Origin: Roseomonas sp. KE0001
GTDB lineage: Bacteria > Pseudomonadota > Alphaproteobacteria > Acetobacterales > Acetobacteraceae
Length of the DNA: 64,000 bases
Direction: 5' to 3'
Assembly (NCBI RefSeq): GCF_016107285.1
Contig: NZ_RCVQ01000001.1
Span: 1-64,000 of the forward strand
The notes below the pieces were generated by a model. The model was not told where the DNA came from and searched no databases. It saw only the letters and a list, made by a program, of their open reading frames with translations. Shown here piece after piece: positions 53,153 through 63,393 of this stretch (positions within the stretch are counted from its first letter, which is position 1; every line of letters starts with the position of its first letter). The position numbers and the translations under genes were made by a program.

Positions 53153-55368
53153 ATGCGCGCCGCCGGCCTGACCGGCGCGGTGATCGCCCTGGTCGCCGCG
53201 CTTCTCCTCCCCTGGTACCTGACGCGGGACGGGCTCGGCCTGCTGTCGGAGCTGGGCCTCGGCTGGTTCACCGATGCCGATTACGGACCGGCGCTCGGGC
53301 AGGCGCTGAGCCAGGGCCGCTGGTGGCTATGGCCGGCGGTGCTGGCGCCGCTCGCCGCGCTGGCCGCGACGCTGGCGCCGCTGTCCCGCCGGGCGCGGGC
53401 CGGGTGGCTGCTGCTGGCGGGCGGGCTCGGCCTGGCGCTGCTGGTCGCGCAGGGCGAGGCGATCGGCGTGCGCGGCTGGCGCTTCGCCGGGCTGGAGACG
53501 CTGTTCGGCGTGCTGGACGACCGGCAGTTCGGCATCGGCTGGGGCGGCAGCCTGACGGCGATGGGGCTGGCACTGGTGCTCGCCGCCGGCCTCGCCGGCC
53601 GCGGCGCCTTCCGGGGCGATGCCTTCACCGCCGCGGCCGCGACGGCGGTGGCGATTGGCGTGCTGCTCTTCACCTTCCTGCCGATCCTGGCGCTGCTGAC
53701 CGACGCCTTCCGCGACGCCGCCGGCGCGGTCAGCCTGACCGCCTCGGTGCCGCGCCTGGCCGATGAGCGGCTGTGGGGGCTCGGCTGCCTTGCCGGGGCG
53801 CCGCGCTGCGGCGTGGTCTGGAACACCATTCTCCTGGCGGTCCTGACCGGCGCCGGCACCACGGCGCTCGGCCTCGCCTTCGCGCTGCTGGTGACGCGCG
53901 GGCGGCTGCGCTTCGCCCGCGCGCTGCGCTGGCTCACCGTGCTGCCGATCGTGACGCCGCCCTTCATCCTGGGGCTGGGGCTGATCCTGATCTTCGGCCG
54001 CTCGGGCCTCGTCTCGATCGCCGCCGCCGAATGGTTCGGGCTGGAGCTGGGGCGCTGGATCTACGGCCTGCCCGGCATCTTCCTGGCGCAGCTCTTCGCC
54101 TTCACGCCGATCGCCTTCCTGGTGCTGATCGGCGTCGTCGAAGGGCTGTCGCCGACGCTGGAGGAGGCGGCGTCGATGCTGCGCGCCTCGCCGGCGAAGA
54201 TCTTCCGCACCGTCACCCTGCCGCTGCTGATGCCGGGGCTCGCGAATGCCTTCCTGCTCGGCTTCATCGAGAGCATCGCCGATTTCGGCAATGCGGTGGT
54301 GCTGGGCGGCGGCTTCAACGTCCTGGCCACGGAGATCTTCTTCGCCGTGGTCGGCGCCCAGGCCGATCCGGGCCGCGCCGCCACGCTCTCCCTGGTGCTG
54401 CTGCTGATCGCCGGGCTGGTCTTCCTGGCGCAGAGCCGGCTGACGGGGCGGAAATCCTATGTCTCCATCGGCGGCAAGGGCGATTCCGGCCTGCCGCCGC
54501 CGCTGCCGCGCGGGGTGCGGCGCCTCTGCCTCGGCGTCGCGCTGCCCTGGGCGGGGCTGACCGTCGCGCTCTACGCGCTGGCCGTCTCGGGCGCCTTCGT
54601 CGAGGTCTGGGGCCGCGACTACACGCCGACGCTACGCCACATGGTCAAGGCCTTCGAGATCGAGTGGAACGGCGGCGCGCCACGGCTCACCGGCCTCGCC
54701 TGGAACAGCGTGCTGACGACGCTCGAGCTCGCCGCGATCGCCGCGCCCGTCACCGCGCTGCTCGGCATCCTGGCGGCCTGGCTGTTCAGCCGCGCCCGCT
54801 TCGCCGGCAGGGGGCTGCTGGAATTCGCCACCCTGCTGTCCTTCGCCGTGCCCGGCACGGTGATCGGCGTCGCGTATCTGCGCGCCTTCAACCTGCCACC
54901 GCTGGAACTGGCGGGGACGGGGGCGATCATCGTGATCTGCTTCATCTTCCGCAACCTGCCGGTGGGCCTGCGCTCCGGCATGGCGGCGATGGCGCAGATC
55001 GACCGCTCGCTGGACGAGGCCTCCCACACGCTGGGCGGCGGCGGGCTGGACGCGTTCCGCCGCGTCCTGCTGCCGCTGCTGCGGCCGGCGATCATCGCCG
55101 GGCTGACCTATGCCTTCGTCCGCGCCATGACGACGATCAGCGCCGTCATCTTCCTGGTCACGGCGGAGACCGAGCTGGCCACGGTGTTCATCGTCAACCG
55201 CGTCATCAACGGCGATTACGGCCTGGCCATCGCCGTCGCCGTCGTGCTGATCGTGCTGATGCTGGCGGTGCTGGGGCTGGCGCAGCTCCTGGTCGGCCAG
55301 CGCCGCATCGGCCGCCGCGCCGTCCTGCCGGTGGCCACGGCACCCACCGCCACGCCAGGAGCCGCCGC

Positions 55369-55372
<4 letters not shown>
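53153..55372 (+). CDS. Fe(3+)-type ABC transporter permease (double domain)
   Basis: This 739-aa inner-membrane protein carries two binding-protein-dependent transport (BPD) modules in tandem, as in FbpB. EAA loops are visible as EGLSPTLEEAASMLRASPAK and DRSLDEASHTLGGGGLDAFR. About 190 N-terminal residues contain additional hydrophobic segments, which is longer than a minimal FbpB. It follows the binding protein by 9 bases and its TGA overlaps the ATPase ATG. Confidence 0.92.
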
Positions 55373-56430
<1,058 letters not shown>

Positions 56431-56506
56431 CGGGCCGCGCCATCAGGGATGCGTTAACGGAAGTGACGGATAACGACAGGCGTTCTCAACGACAGGGACG
56501 CCGCTC

Positions 56507-56641
56507 ATGGCCTGCCTCGCCCCGACCTCTCCGCCGCTCCGGCGCCGCGTGACCCGTCTGCTGCGCCGCTGGCTGGGCCAGGACGCCTACCGCCCGGAGC
56601 GGCATTACATGCGCGGCGGCCGCGCCGCGCCGCCGGGGTGA
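56507..56641 (+). CDS. Small basic protein, 44 aa
   Basis: The frame from ATG 56507 to TGA 56641 has AGGGA nine bases upstream and encodes an Arg-rich peptide with RRVTRLLRRWLGQDAYRPER. Its style recalls short DUF1127-like basic proteins, but no firm match can be claimed. It sits between the ABC operon and the convergent phosphatase gene. Confidence 0.45.
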   Translation: MACLAPTSPPLRRRVTRLLRRWLGQDAYRPERHYMRGGRAAPPG

Positions 56642-56649
56642 ACCGGACC

Positions 56650-57363
56650 TCACGCGAAGAGGAAGCCGATCCGGTCCTCCTCCAGCACCGCACAGGTCAG
56701 CGGGCCGCCGGACCAGGCGGCCGTGTCGAGATTGATGCGGTTCGGCAGCACCTCCGGCTCGGCGCGGGCGGTATGACCATGCACGACGACGAAGTCATGC
56801 GGCCCGGTCCAGGAGAGGAAGGGCTGGCGGATGCGCGTCAGATCCTCCCGCGCCTGGGCCGGGAAGGGTGTGCCGGGACGCAGCCCCGCATGGACGAAGC
56901 AGTAGCCGCCCTCCTGATGGAACAGCTCCAGCCCGCGCAGGAAGGCATGATGCGCGGACGGGATGGCCGCCGCCCAGTCCGCCGCCGCCGCCTCGGGCGA
57001 GAGGCCGTAGCTTGCGAGCGTGGCCCGGCCGCCGCACCAGAGCCAGTCGGCGACATCCCCGGGGCCGCCCTCCAGCGCGGCCAGCATCGCCACCTCGTGA
57101 TTGCCGGTGAGGTTCTTCACCGCGAGGCTCTCCGGCAGGGCGGCGCCCGTCATCCAGCGCAGCACACCGGCGCTGTCGCCGCCCTTGTCGACGAAATCGC
57201 CGAGATGCAGCAACAGGCCCGACGGGCCCGGCCGGGCCGCGTGGTCGGCGGCGATCAGCCCGTGCAGCGCGGCGAGGCGGTCGGCGCAGCCATGGATGTC
57301 GCCCACCGCGTAGATGCGCCGCCCGGCCGGCAGGCGGGCGGGGGCGGGACGGAACTCGGGCAC
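56650..57363 (-). CDS. Metallophosphoesterase (PPP-like)
   Basis: The 237-aa protein has calcineurin-fold metal motifs AVGDIHGCADRL, LHLGDFVDKGGDS, TGNHEVAML and VVHGHT. This fits small bacterial Ser/Thr phosphatases and dinucleotide hydrolases such as PrpA/ApaH relatives. No signal peptide is seen. It lies 5 bases downstream of the dehydrogenase gene and so probably shares its mRNA. The substrate is not predictable. Confidence 0.9.
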   Translation of the reverse strand: MPEFRPAPARLPAGRRIYAVGDIHGCADRLAALHGLIAADHAARPGPSGLLLHLGDFVDKGGDSAGVLRWMTGAALPESLAVKNLTGNHEVAMLAALEGGPGDVADWLWCGGRATLASYGLSPEAAAADWAAAIPSAHHAFLRGLELFHQEGGYCFVHAGLRPGTPFPAQAREDLTRIRQPFLSWTGPHDFVVVHGHTARAEPEVLPNRINLDTAAWSGGPLTCAVLEEDRIGFLFA

Positions 57364-57368
57364 GCGCC

Positions 57369-58373
57369 TCAGCCTCCGATGCCCAGCCGCCGCAGCCGGT
57401 GCGCCGCCTCGGGATTCAGCGCGCCCTCCGGCATCCGTCCGGCGGCGAGGGCGGCGACCTGGCGCACCGTGTCCATCGCCTGATGCTCCGCCGCCTCGCG
57501 CGTCAGCCCGCCGATATGCGGCGTGGCGACGACGTCGGGGCGGCGGGCCAGGCGCGGGCTCGGCTTCTGGTCCGGGGCGCGGCCGACATCCATCGCCGCG
57601 CCCGCCAGATGGCCGGATTCGAGCGCCGCCTCCAGCGCCGCCTCGTCCACCAGCTCGCCGCGCGCCAGGTTGATGAAGAAGCTGCCGCGCCGCATGGCCG
57701 CGAAGGCGGCGGCGTTCATCAGATCGGCGGTCTCCGGCGTGGCGGCGGCGAGGCAGACCACGACGTCGGCGCCCGCAAGCAGGGCCGGGAGGGAGACCGG
57801 CTCGGCCTCCCCATCCGCGATCGTCGCCTCCGGATCATGCGCCAGGACGCGCATGCCGAAGGCGCGCGCCAGCACCGCCATGCGCCGGGCGATGCGGCCA
57901 TAGCCCAGCAGGCCGAGTGTCGCGGTGGAGAGCTGCAGGCCCGGGCGCGCCGGCGGCGCGGCGCTGTGCTGCCAGGCCGCGCCGGCATGGGAGATGCCGC
58001 GGGCCAGGTCGATCATCAGGCCGATGCCGAGTTCGGCGACGGCATCGACGAAGCCCGGTGTCGCCTGCGTCACCAGCACGCCGGCCTCGGAAGCGGCCGG
58101 CAGGTCGATGGTGCTGACATCCACCGCGCCGCGCAGGAAGGCGACGAGATCGGGCGCGGCGGCGAAGGTCTCCGCGAGGCCGGGCGTGGCGCGGTGGGCG
58201 ATGATCGCCTGGCAGCCGGCCGCGGCCTCGGCCAGCGCGGCGCCGGCCAGCACGCGGCCGCTGGTGTTGCGGACCACCTCGGCATGCTCGCGCAGCGCGG
58301 CCAGCGCGCGGTCGCCGAAATAGCCCGCGAAGGCCTCGTCGGTATGGGTGAGATAGACCTTCATTCCGGGCAT
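57369..58373 (-). CDS. D-2-hydroxyacid dehydrogenase family, altered catalytic Glu
   Basis: The 334-aa protein has the NAD motif LGLLGYGRIARRMA, the substrate Arg in INLARGELVDEAAL and the catalytic His in VATPHIGGLT. The segment between them, which usually reads DVFxxEP, is DVGRAPDQKP, so the catalytic Glu appears absent or replaced by Asp/Gln. It may use a variant mechanism or be a weak enzyme. ATG 58373 is used; ATG 58364 (MKVYLTH) may be the true start. Confidence 0.85.
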   Translation of the reverse strand: MPGMKVYLTHTDEAFAGYFGDRALAALREHAEVVRNTSGRVLAGAALAEAAAGCQAIIAHRATPGLAETFAAAPDLVAFLRGAVDVSTIDLPAASEAGVLVTQATPGFVDAVAELGIGLMIDLARGISHAGAAWQHSAAPPARPGLQLSTATLGLLGYGRIARRMAVLARAFGMRVLAHDPEATIADGEAEPVSLPALLAGADVVVCLAAATPETADLMNAAAFAAMRRGSFFINLARGELVDEAALEAALESGHLAGAAMDVGRAPDQKPSPRLARRPDVVATPHIGGLTREAAEHQAMDTVRQVAALAAGRMPEGALNPEAAHRLRRLGIGG

Positions 58374-58494
58374 CGTCCTGGGGCCGGCGGCTTCGGCATG
58401 TTCGTCGCTCCCTGTTCCCGGACCCTGCGTGTCCCTGGATCGGCCCGGCGTCCGGCCAGATTGGGCGCCGGCTCCGCCCGGGGCAAGCGGCGGC

Positions 58495-59970
58495 TCAGCG
58501 ATGGCGGCGCCAGAGGCGGGGGCGGCGGAACAGGCCGCGCCGGGAGGGCGCCTCGAACATCTCCTCCGGCCCTTCGGGGTCGAGGATCTCGTTGTCGGCC
58601 AGCCAGGCCTCCACCGCGTTGAGATCGGGCGTCTCGTAGGGGCGCAGGCTGCGGCCGGGTCCGCGCAACGCCTCGATGGTGTCGATCAGGGAGCCGCCCT
58701 CCGCCAGCCGCCGGGTGATCTCCGCGGGGGGAACGCCAAGATGCTCGGCCAGCAGCCCGTCGCGGATCGCCGCGATGGCGGGGCCGGCCGCGGCATTGGC
58801 GGGGCGCGCCGCATCGATCACCACGTCGCATTCGGTGTCGAGCCGCAGCGAGCGGTTGTTCAGGTTGGAGGAGCCGATGCGCAGCACCTCCTCGTCGATC
58901 ACCAGGATCTTGGCATGCACGTAGATCGGCGTGCCGCCCGCGGTATAGGGATGGTAGAGGCGGAAACGCCCGTTCCGGTCGTGCCGGCGCAGGGCCTCGC
59001 GCAGCCGCGCGCGCGCCGTGTCCATGGCGATGGGCTCAAGCCAGCCCTGGGCGGTGAGCGGATTGATCAGCACGATCTCCGGCCCGTCCGGCTCATCCAG
59101 GCGGCGCGCGATGGCCTCGGCGATGCGGCGCGAGGAGAAGTACTGGCTTTCGGCATAGATCCGCCGCCGGGCCCGGGCGATCAGCGCGAGGTACAGCGCC
59201 TCGATCTCATGCACCGCCTCGGTATCGCCGTTGCCGGGCAGGGTGCGCGCGATGCCGACCTCGATCTCGGTGAAGTCCGGGCCCAGCCCTTCCGGCCAGA
59301 AAGGCCCGCGCGTCGGCACCTGCGCCAGCGCCGCGCCGCCGGCGCAGCGCCAGCGCTCGCGCGCCAGGTCGCCGATCGCCCGCGCGGCGGCGCCTTCCAG
59401 CGCGGTGGTGGCGTCGTGCCAGGGCGGGTAGGGCCGGCCGCCGGGCTTGCGGCGGCGCGGCTCGTCGTCGCGGTGCTCGCGCCGGTCCCAGCGGTCGGCG
59501 GTCATGTCGATGCCGCCGCAGAAGGCGAGGCTGTCGTCGAGCACGACGATCTTCTGGTGGTGCGAGGCGCCCGGCGGGTGCGCGCCGTCGAGCTGCAGGG
59601 TGATGCGCGGGTGGTGCATCCAGCGCAGCACGTAGAGCAGGGTATTGCCGCGGAACAGCGCGGCGAGGGCGCCGAGCCGCCAGCGCAGCACATTGACCTC
59701 CAGCGCCGGCCGGCGACGCACCAGCCAGAGGATGAAGTCGCCGAGGCGCTCCGGCCCGCCATCCTCCTCCGCCCCCGGCAGGACGATGCGGGCGTCGAAG
59801 TCCCAGCCGACCAGCATGATGCGCCGCTCGGCGGCCAGCATGGCGGCGCGGGCGGCGCGGAAATAGGCGTCCGCGTCGATGATGACGGCGACGCGGCTCG
59901 CAGGCTCGATGCGCCAGCAGGCGGCGCCGGGCTGGAGGAGGGTATCCGGGGCGGCCGGCTGCAGATCCAT
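58495..59970 (-). CDS. Phospholipase D / cardiolipin synthase-like protein
   Basis: The 491-aa protein has two HKD motifs: SHHQKIVVLDDSLAFCGGID and YVHAKILVIDEEVLRIGSSN. Both are intact, which fits a PLD-superfamily transferase or hydrolase acting on phosphodiesters such as phosphatidylglycerol. No membrane helix is obvious near the N-terminus, unlike classical cardiolipin synthases. The C-terminus is very basic (RRGLFRRPRLWRRHR) and may bind anionic membranes. ATG 59970 has GGAGGAGG just upstream. Confidence 0.9.
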   Translation of the reverse strand: MDLQPAAPDTLLQPGAACWRIEPASRVAVIIDADAYFRAARAAMLAAERRIMLVGWDFDARIVLPGAEEDGGPERLGDFILWLVRRRPALEVNVLRWRLGALAALFRGNTLLYVLRWMHHPRITLQLDGAHPPGASHHQKIVVLDDSLAFCGGIDMTADRWDRREHRDDEPRRRKPGGRPYPPWHDATTALEGAAARAIGDLARERWRCAGGAALAQVPTRGPFWPEGLGPDFTEIEVGIARTLPGNGDTEAVHEIEALYLALIARARRRIYAESQYFSSRRIAEAIARRLDEPDGPEIVLINPLTAQGWLEPIAMDTARARLREALRRHDRNGRFRLYHPYTAGGTPIYVHAKILVIDEEVLRIGSSNLNNRSLRLDTECDVVIDAARPANAAAGPAIAAIRDGLLAEHLGVPPAEITRRLAEGGSLIDTIEALRGPGRSLRPYETPDLNAVEAWLADNEILDPEGPEEMFEAPSRRGLFRRPRLWRRHR

Positions 59971-60153
59971 GCCTCCTCCATCCCATTGCCGCCGGGTGCC
60001 GGGCAAGCCCCCCAGGCGCGGGGGCCGGATCGAAGTCCGCACGGAAAGGCGGGCTGGCAGCGGCTTGGCAGGCCCCGGCTTGGCAGGTCCCGTCCGGCCA
60101 TGCCACTCTGCCGCAGAGAGCCGATTCAAAGGCCATGCTGGAGGAGTGTCCGA

Positions 60154-61518
60154 ATGTCTGAGATCGTTTCCACGATCCCCCCCGCCTTGTCCGGACGTCC
60201 GGCCCATCCCGGGCGCCGCGCCCTGCTCCAGGGGGCGCTGGCCGCCGGCAGCCTGGTGCTGGCCGGACGGCACGCCCAGGCCCAGACGCAGAAGCCGGCC
60301 GAGATCAAGGTCGGTATCGCCACCTATCTCTCGGGCCCGGCCAGCGTCTTCGGCGTGCCGGCGCGGCAGGCGGCGGAGATGCTCTTCGAGCAGCTCAACG
60401 AGGCCGGCGGCATCGGCGGCGTCAAGGCGCGGCCGATCTTCGTCGATGAGGGGCCGGGCGTGGACCATTTCGTCGGCGAGTACCGGCGGCTGGTGCAGAG
60501 CGAGAACGTCAACCTGATCTTCGCCGGCATCTCGTCGGCGGATTGCCTGGCCTGCGCGCCGCTGGCCGATGAGCTGAAGCGCCCGACCCTGCTCTGGGAC
60601 TGCGGCACGCAGCGCATCTTCGAGGAGGGCAAGTACGGCTATGCCTACCGGCCCCAGGCCAATGCCACGCCCGAGGTGCTGGCGGCGGTCCTCTACCTCC
60701 TGAAGGTGAAGCCGGACTTCCGCTCCATCGCCGTGGTCAACCAGGACTACGCCTGGGGCCGGGATTCCTGGGAGATCTTCCGCACCGCGCTGAACACGCT
60801 GAAGCCCGGCGTGCGCGTCGCCGCCGAGCTCTTCCCCCGCTTCGGCGCCACCGACTACTCGACCGAGGTGACGCGCCTGCTGGCGCTGCGCCCGGATGTC
60901 ATCTTCTCCACCCACTGGGGCGGCGACCTCGACGCGCTGATCCGGCAATCCTCCGACCGCAGGCTGTTCGAGCGCAGCACCTTCGTGCTGCCGCTGGCGG
61001 AATCCTCGCTGGAGCGCGTCGGCCGCGCGCTGCCACCGGGCCACATCATCGGCGCCCGCGGCGACCACTGGTTCCTGCATCCCAGCCCCCGCGACCCGGC
61101 GCTGCTGAAGCGCTTCACCGACGAGTACCGCAAGCGCTTCAACACCTACCCGATCTACTCGACGCACCACATGGCGCAGGCCGTCTTCGCCATGAAGGCG
61201 GGCTACGAGAAGGCGATGGCCAGCAAGGGTGGCGCCTGGCCGAACGACGCCGAGCTGGCGGCGGCCTTCAAGGGGCTCGAGTTCCCGTCGCTCACCGGCA
61301 CCATCCGCATCCGCGAGGACGGGCAGGGGCTGGAGGACCAGCTGATCGGCACCACCGTGCAGACCGAGCAGTATCCCTTCCCGGTGATGACCGACATGAT
61401 GGTCATGCCGGGCGAAATGGTCACCACCCCGGTCGGCCAGAAGAGCACCGACTGGCTCAAGACGCTGACGCCCGACATCCTCGGCAAGCTGCCGCAGCCC
61501 GTCGCCCACAAGCTCTGA
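60154..61518 (+). CDS. Branched-chain amino acid type ABC binding protein
   Basis: The 454-aa exported protein has a twin-arginine-like signal (GRRALLQGALAAGSLVLAG ending HAQAQ). The periplasmic-binding fold of the LivJ/urea/amide type (Peripla_BP_6) includes IKVGIATYLSGPASVFG, NLIFAGISSADCLA and VVNQDYAWGRDSWE. Its length exceeds LivJ, as in amide or aromatic-acid binding members. ATG 60154 follows GGAGGAG. It heads the operon that continues to the window edge. Confidence 0.9.
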   Translation: MSEIVSTIPPALSGRPAHPGRRALLQGALAAGSLVLAGRHAQAQTQKPAEIKVGIATYLSGPASVFGVPARQAAEMLFEQLNEAGGIGGVKARPIFVDEGPGVDHFVGEYRRLVQSENVNLIFAGISSADCLACAPLADELKRPTLLWDCGTQRIFEEGKYGYAYRPQANATPEVLAAVLYLLKVKPDFRSIAVVNQDYAWGRDSWEIFRTALNTLKPGVRVAAELFPRFGATDYSTEVTRLLALRPDVIFSTHWGGDLDALIRQSSDRRLFERSTFVLPLAESSLERVGRALPPGHIIGARGDHWFLHPSPRDPALLKRFTDEYRKRFNTYPIYSTHHMAQAVFAMKAGYEKAMASKGGAWPNDAELAAAFKGLEFPSLTGTIRIREDGQGLEDQLIGTTVQTEQYPFPVMTDMMVMPGEMVTTPVGQKSTDWLKTLTPDILGKLPQPVAHKL

Positions 61519-61522
61519 ACCG

Positions 61523-62455
61523 ATGGGAAACTGGCTGGCCGAGAACGGCCTGCTGCTGGGCCTCGCCGCGCTGGACGGATTGTCCTACGCGGCGGCGGTC
61601 TTCATGGTGGCGGTCGGGCTGAACCTCGTCTTCGGCGTGCTGCGCGTGCTCAACATCGCCCATGGCAGCCTCTATGCCATCGGCGGATACTCGGCCGCCG
61701 CGCTGGGGCTCTTCCTGATCGGCGCCGGCCTGCCGGAATGGATCTCCTACCCGGCGCTGCTGGTCGCGGCGCTGCTGGTCGGCGCCGTGCTCGGCCCGCC
61801 GATCGAGCGGCTGCTGCGGCGCATGCAGGACCACGAGCCGGTGCTGCAGCTGCTGATCACCTTCGCGCTGTTCATGATCCTCGAGGATCTGCAGAAGCTG
61901 CTCTTCGGCGTGCAGCCGGTGGTCTCGGACGCGCCGGTGCGGCTGCTCGGCACCGTGGACGTGCCCTTCGGCGTCGACGTCATCCCGTTCAACACCTACC
62001 AGCTCTTCGTGCTGCCGGGCATCGCGCTGTTCACCCTGGCGGGCCTCGCCTGGTTCCTGCGGCGGACGCTGTCGGGGCGGATGATCGTGGCCGTCACCAC
62101 CGACCGCGAGGCGGCCCGCGCCATGGGCATCGACGCGGCGAAGGTGACGATGCTGACCTTCACCGCCGGCGCGGCGCTGGCGGCGCTGGGCGGCGCGCTG
62201 GCCTCGCCCACCGTCTCGCTGGTGCCGGGCGTCGGCGCGCAGACCATCGTGCTCTCCTTCGCCGTGGTGGCGACGGCGGGGCTCGGGCAGATCGAGGGGG
62301 CGGCCATCGCCGCGCTGCTGATCGGGCTCGGCCGCTCCTTCGCGGTCTATTTCGAGCCGGAGCTGGAGGTCGTCGTGCCCTATCTCATCATGGTCGCGGT
62401 GCTGCTGGTGCGGCCGCAGGGGCTGTTCGGCGTGACGGAGACCCGACGCATATGA
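61523..62455 (+). CDS. livH: Branched-chain amino acid type permease LivH
   Basis: The 310-aa membrane protein has LNLVFGVLRVLNIAHGSLYA near its N-terminus, the GxxxAxxRN-like coupling region (REAARAMGIDAAKVTMLTF) and FAVVATAGLGQIEGAAIAAL, all standard for LivH. It begins 4 bases after the binding protein, and its TGA overlaps the livM ATG. The substrate is set by the binding protein, so leucine is not certain. Confidence 0.93.
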   Translation: MGNWLAENGLLLGLAALDGLSYAAAVFMVAVGLNLVFGVLRVLNIAHGSLYAIGGYSAAALGLFLIGAGLPEWISYPALLVAALLVGAVLGPPIERLLRRMQDHEPVLQLLITFALFMILEDLQKLLFGVQPVVSDAPVRLLGTVDVPFGVDVIPFNTYQLFVLPGIALFTLAGLAWFLRRTLSGRMIVAVTTDREAARAMGIDAAKVTMLTFTAGAALAALGGALASPTVSLVPGVGAQTIVLSFAVVATAGLGQIEGAAIAALLIGLGRSFAVYFEPELEVVVPYLIMVAVLLVRPQGLFGVTETRRI

Positions 62456-63393
62456 GCCGGACCGCCGAACTCCTTCTCGCCCTGCTGGCGGCGGCGGCGG
62501 TGCTCGCCCTCGCCTGGGCGGTGCCCTGGCTGCGCTTCGTGCTGACCATCGCCATGGCCAAGGGCCTCGCCGTGCTCGGCATCCTGCTGCTGCTGCGCGC
62601 CGGACAGGTCAGCTTCGGCCATGCGCTGTTCCTCGCCTTCGCCGCCTATATCGTCGCCTTCCTGGCGCCGCTGCTGCCGGAGGCGACGCTGCTGCTGCCG
62701 GTGGCGGCGCTCGGCTCGGCGCTGCTCGGCCTCCTCGTCGGCCTCTTCGTGGTGCGCTACCGCGAGATCTTCTTCGGCATGCTGAACCTCGCGCTCAGCA
62801 TGGTCTTCTACTCGCTGCTGGAGAAGCTCTACTCCATCACCCACGGGACGGACGGCATCCGCCTGCCGCCGGTGCGCTTCCTGGGCCAGGTGCTGGAGGG
62901 CCCGGCCTATGGCTGGGCGGTGCTGATCCTGGCGCTCGTGCTGGCGCTCGGCTTCGGCGCGCTGGTCCGGGTCTACCTGGCCTCGCCGATGGGCCAGGCG
63001 CTGGCCGGCATCAAGACGCGCGAGGCGCGGCTGGAGTTCATGGGCGTCTCGGCGCGGCGCGTGTTGCTCTCGGCCTATGTTCTCGCGGCGCTGATGGCCG
63101 GCTGCGGCGGCGCCATCCTCTCCATGGCCTCGCGCCACGTCACGCCGGCGCTCGCCTACTGGACCGCCTCGGGCGAGCTGGTCTTCATCGCCATCCTGGG
63201 CGGCGCGGGCAGCGTCTTCGGACCCTTCCTCGGCGCCATCGCCTATGAGCTGACGCGGGTCTACGCGGCGGCGACGGTCGCCGACGCCTGGCAGATGATC
63301 CTGGGCGCGGTGCTGCTGCTGGTCATCCTCTTCGCGCCCGGCGGGCTGTGGGGGATCGGCCGGTCGCTGCTGGCGAAGCGGGGTGCGGCATGA
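62452..63393 (+). CDS. livM: Branched-chain amino acid type permease LivM
   Basis: The 313-aa membrane protein has AGQVSFGHALFLAFAAYIVA, the coupling region GQALAGIKTREARLEFMGVS and the C-terminal ELVFIAILGGAGSVFGPFLG, as in LivM. ATG overlaps the livH stop and its own stop overlaps the ATPase ATG, so the operon is tightly coupled. Confidence 0.93.
   Translation: MSRTAELLLALLAAAAVLALAWAVPWLRFVLTIAMAKGLAVLGILLLLRAGQVSFGHALFLAFAAYIVAFLAPLLPEATLLLPVAALGSALLGLLVGLFVVRYREIFFGMLNLALSMVFYSLLEKLYSITHGTDGIRLPPVRFLGQVLEGPAYGWAVLILALVLALGFGALVRVYLASPMGQALAGIKTREARLEFMGVSARRVLLSAYVLAALMAGCGGAILSMASRHVTPALAYWTASGELVFIAILGGAGSVFGPFLGAIAYELTRVYAAATVADAWQMILGAVLLLVILFAPGGLWGIGRSLLAKRGAA

Noticed and set aside
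60154-61509. Minus-strand extension of the phospholipase D frame across the Liv binding-protein gene
   Set aside because: The phospholipase start at 59970 has a strong GGAGGAGG; the part beyond is antisense shadow.
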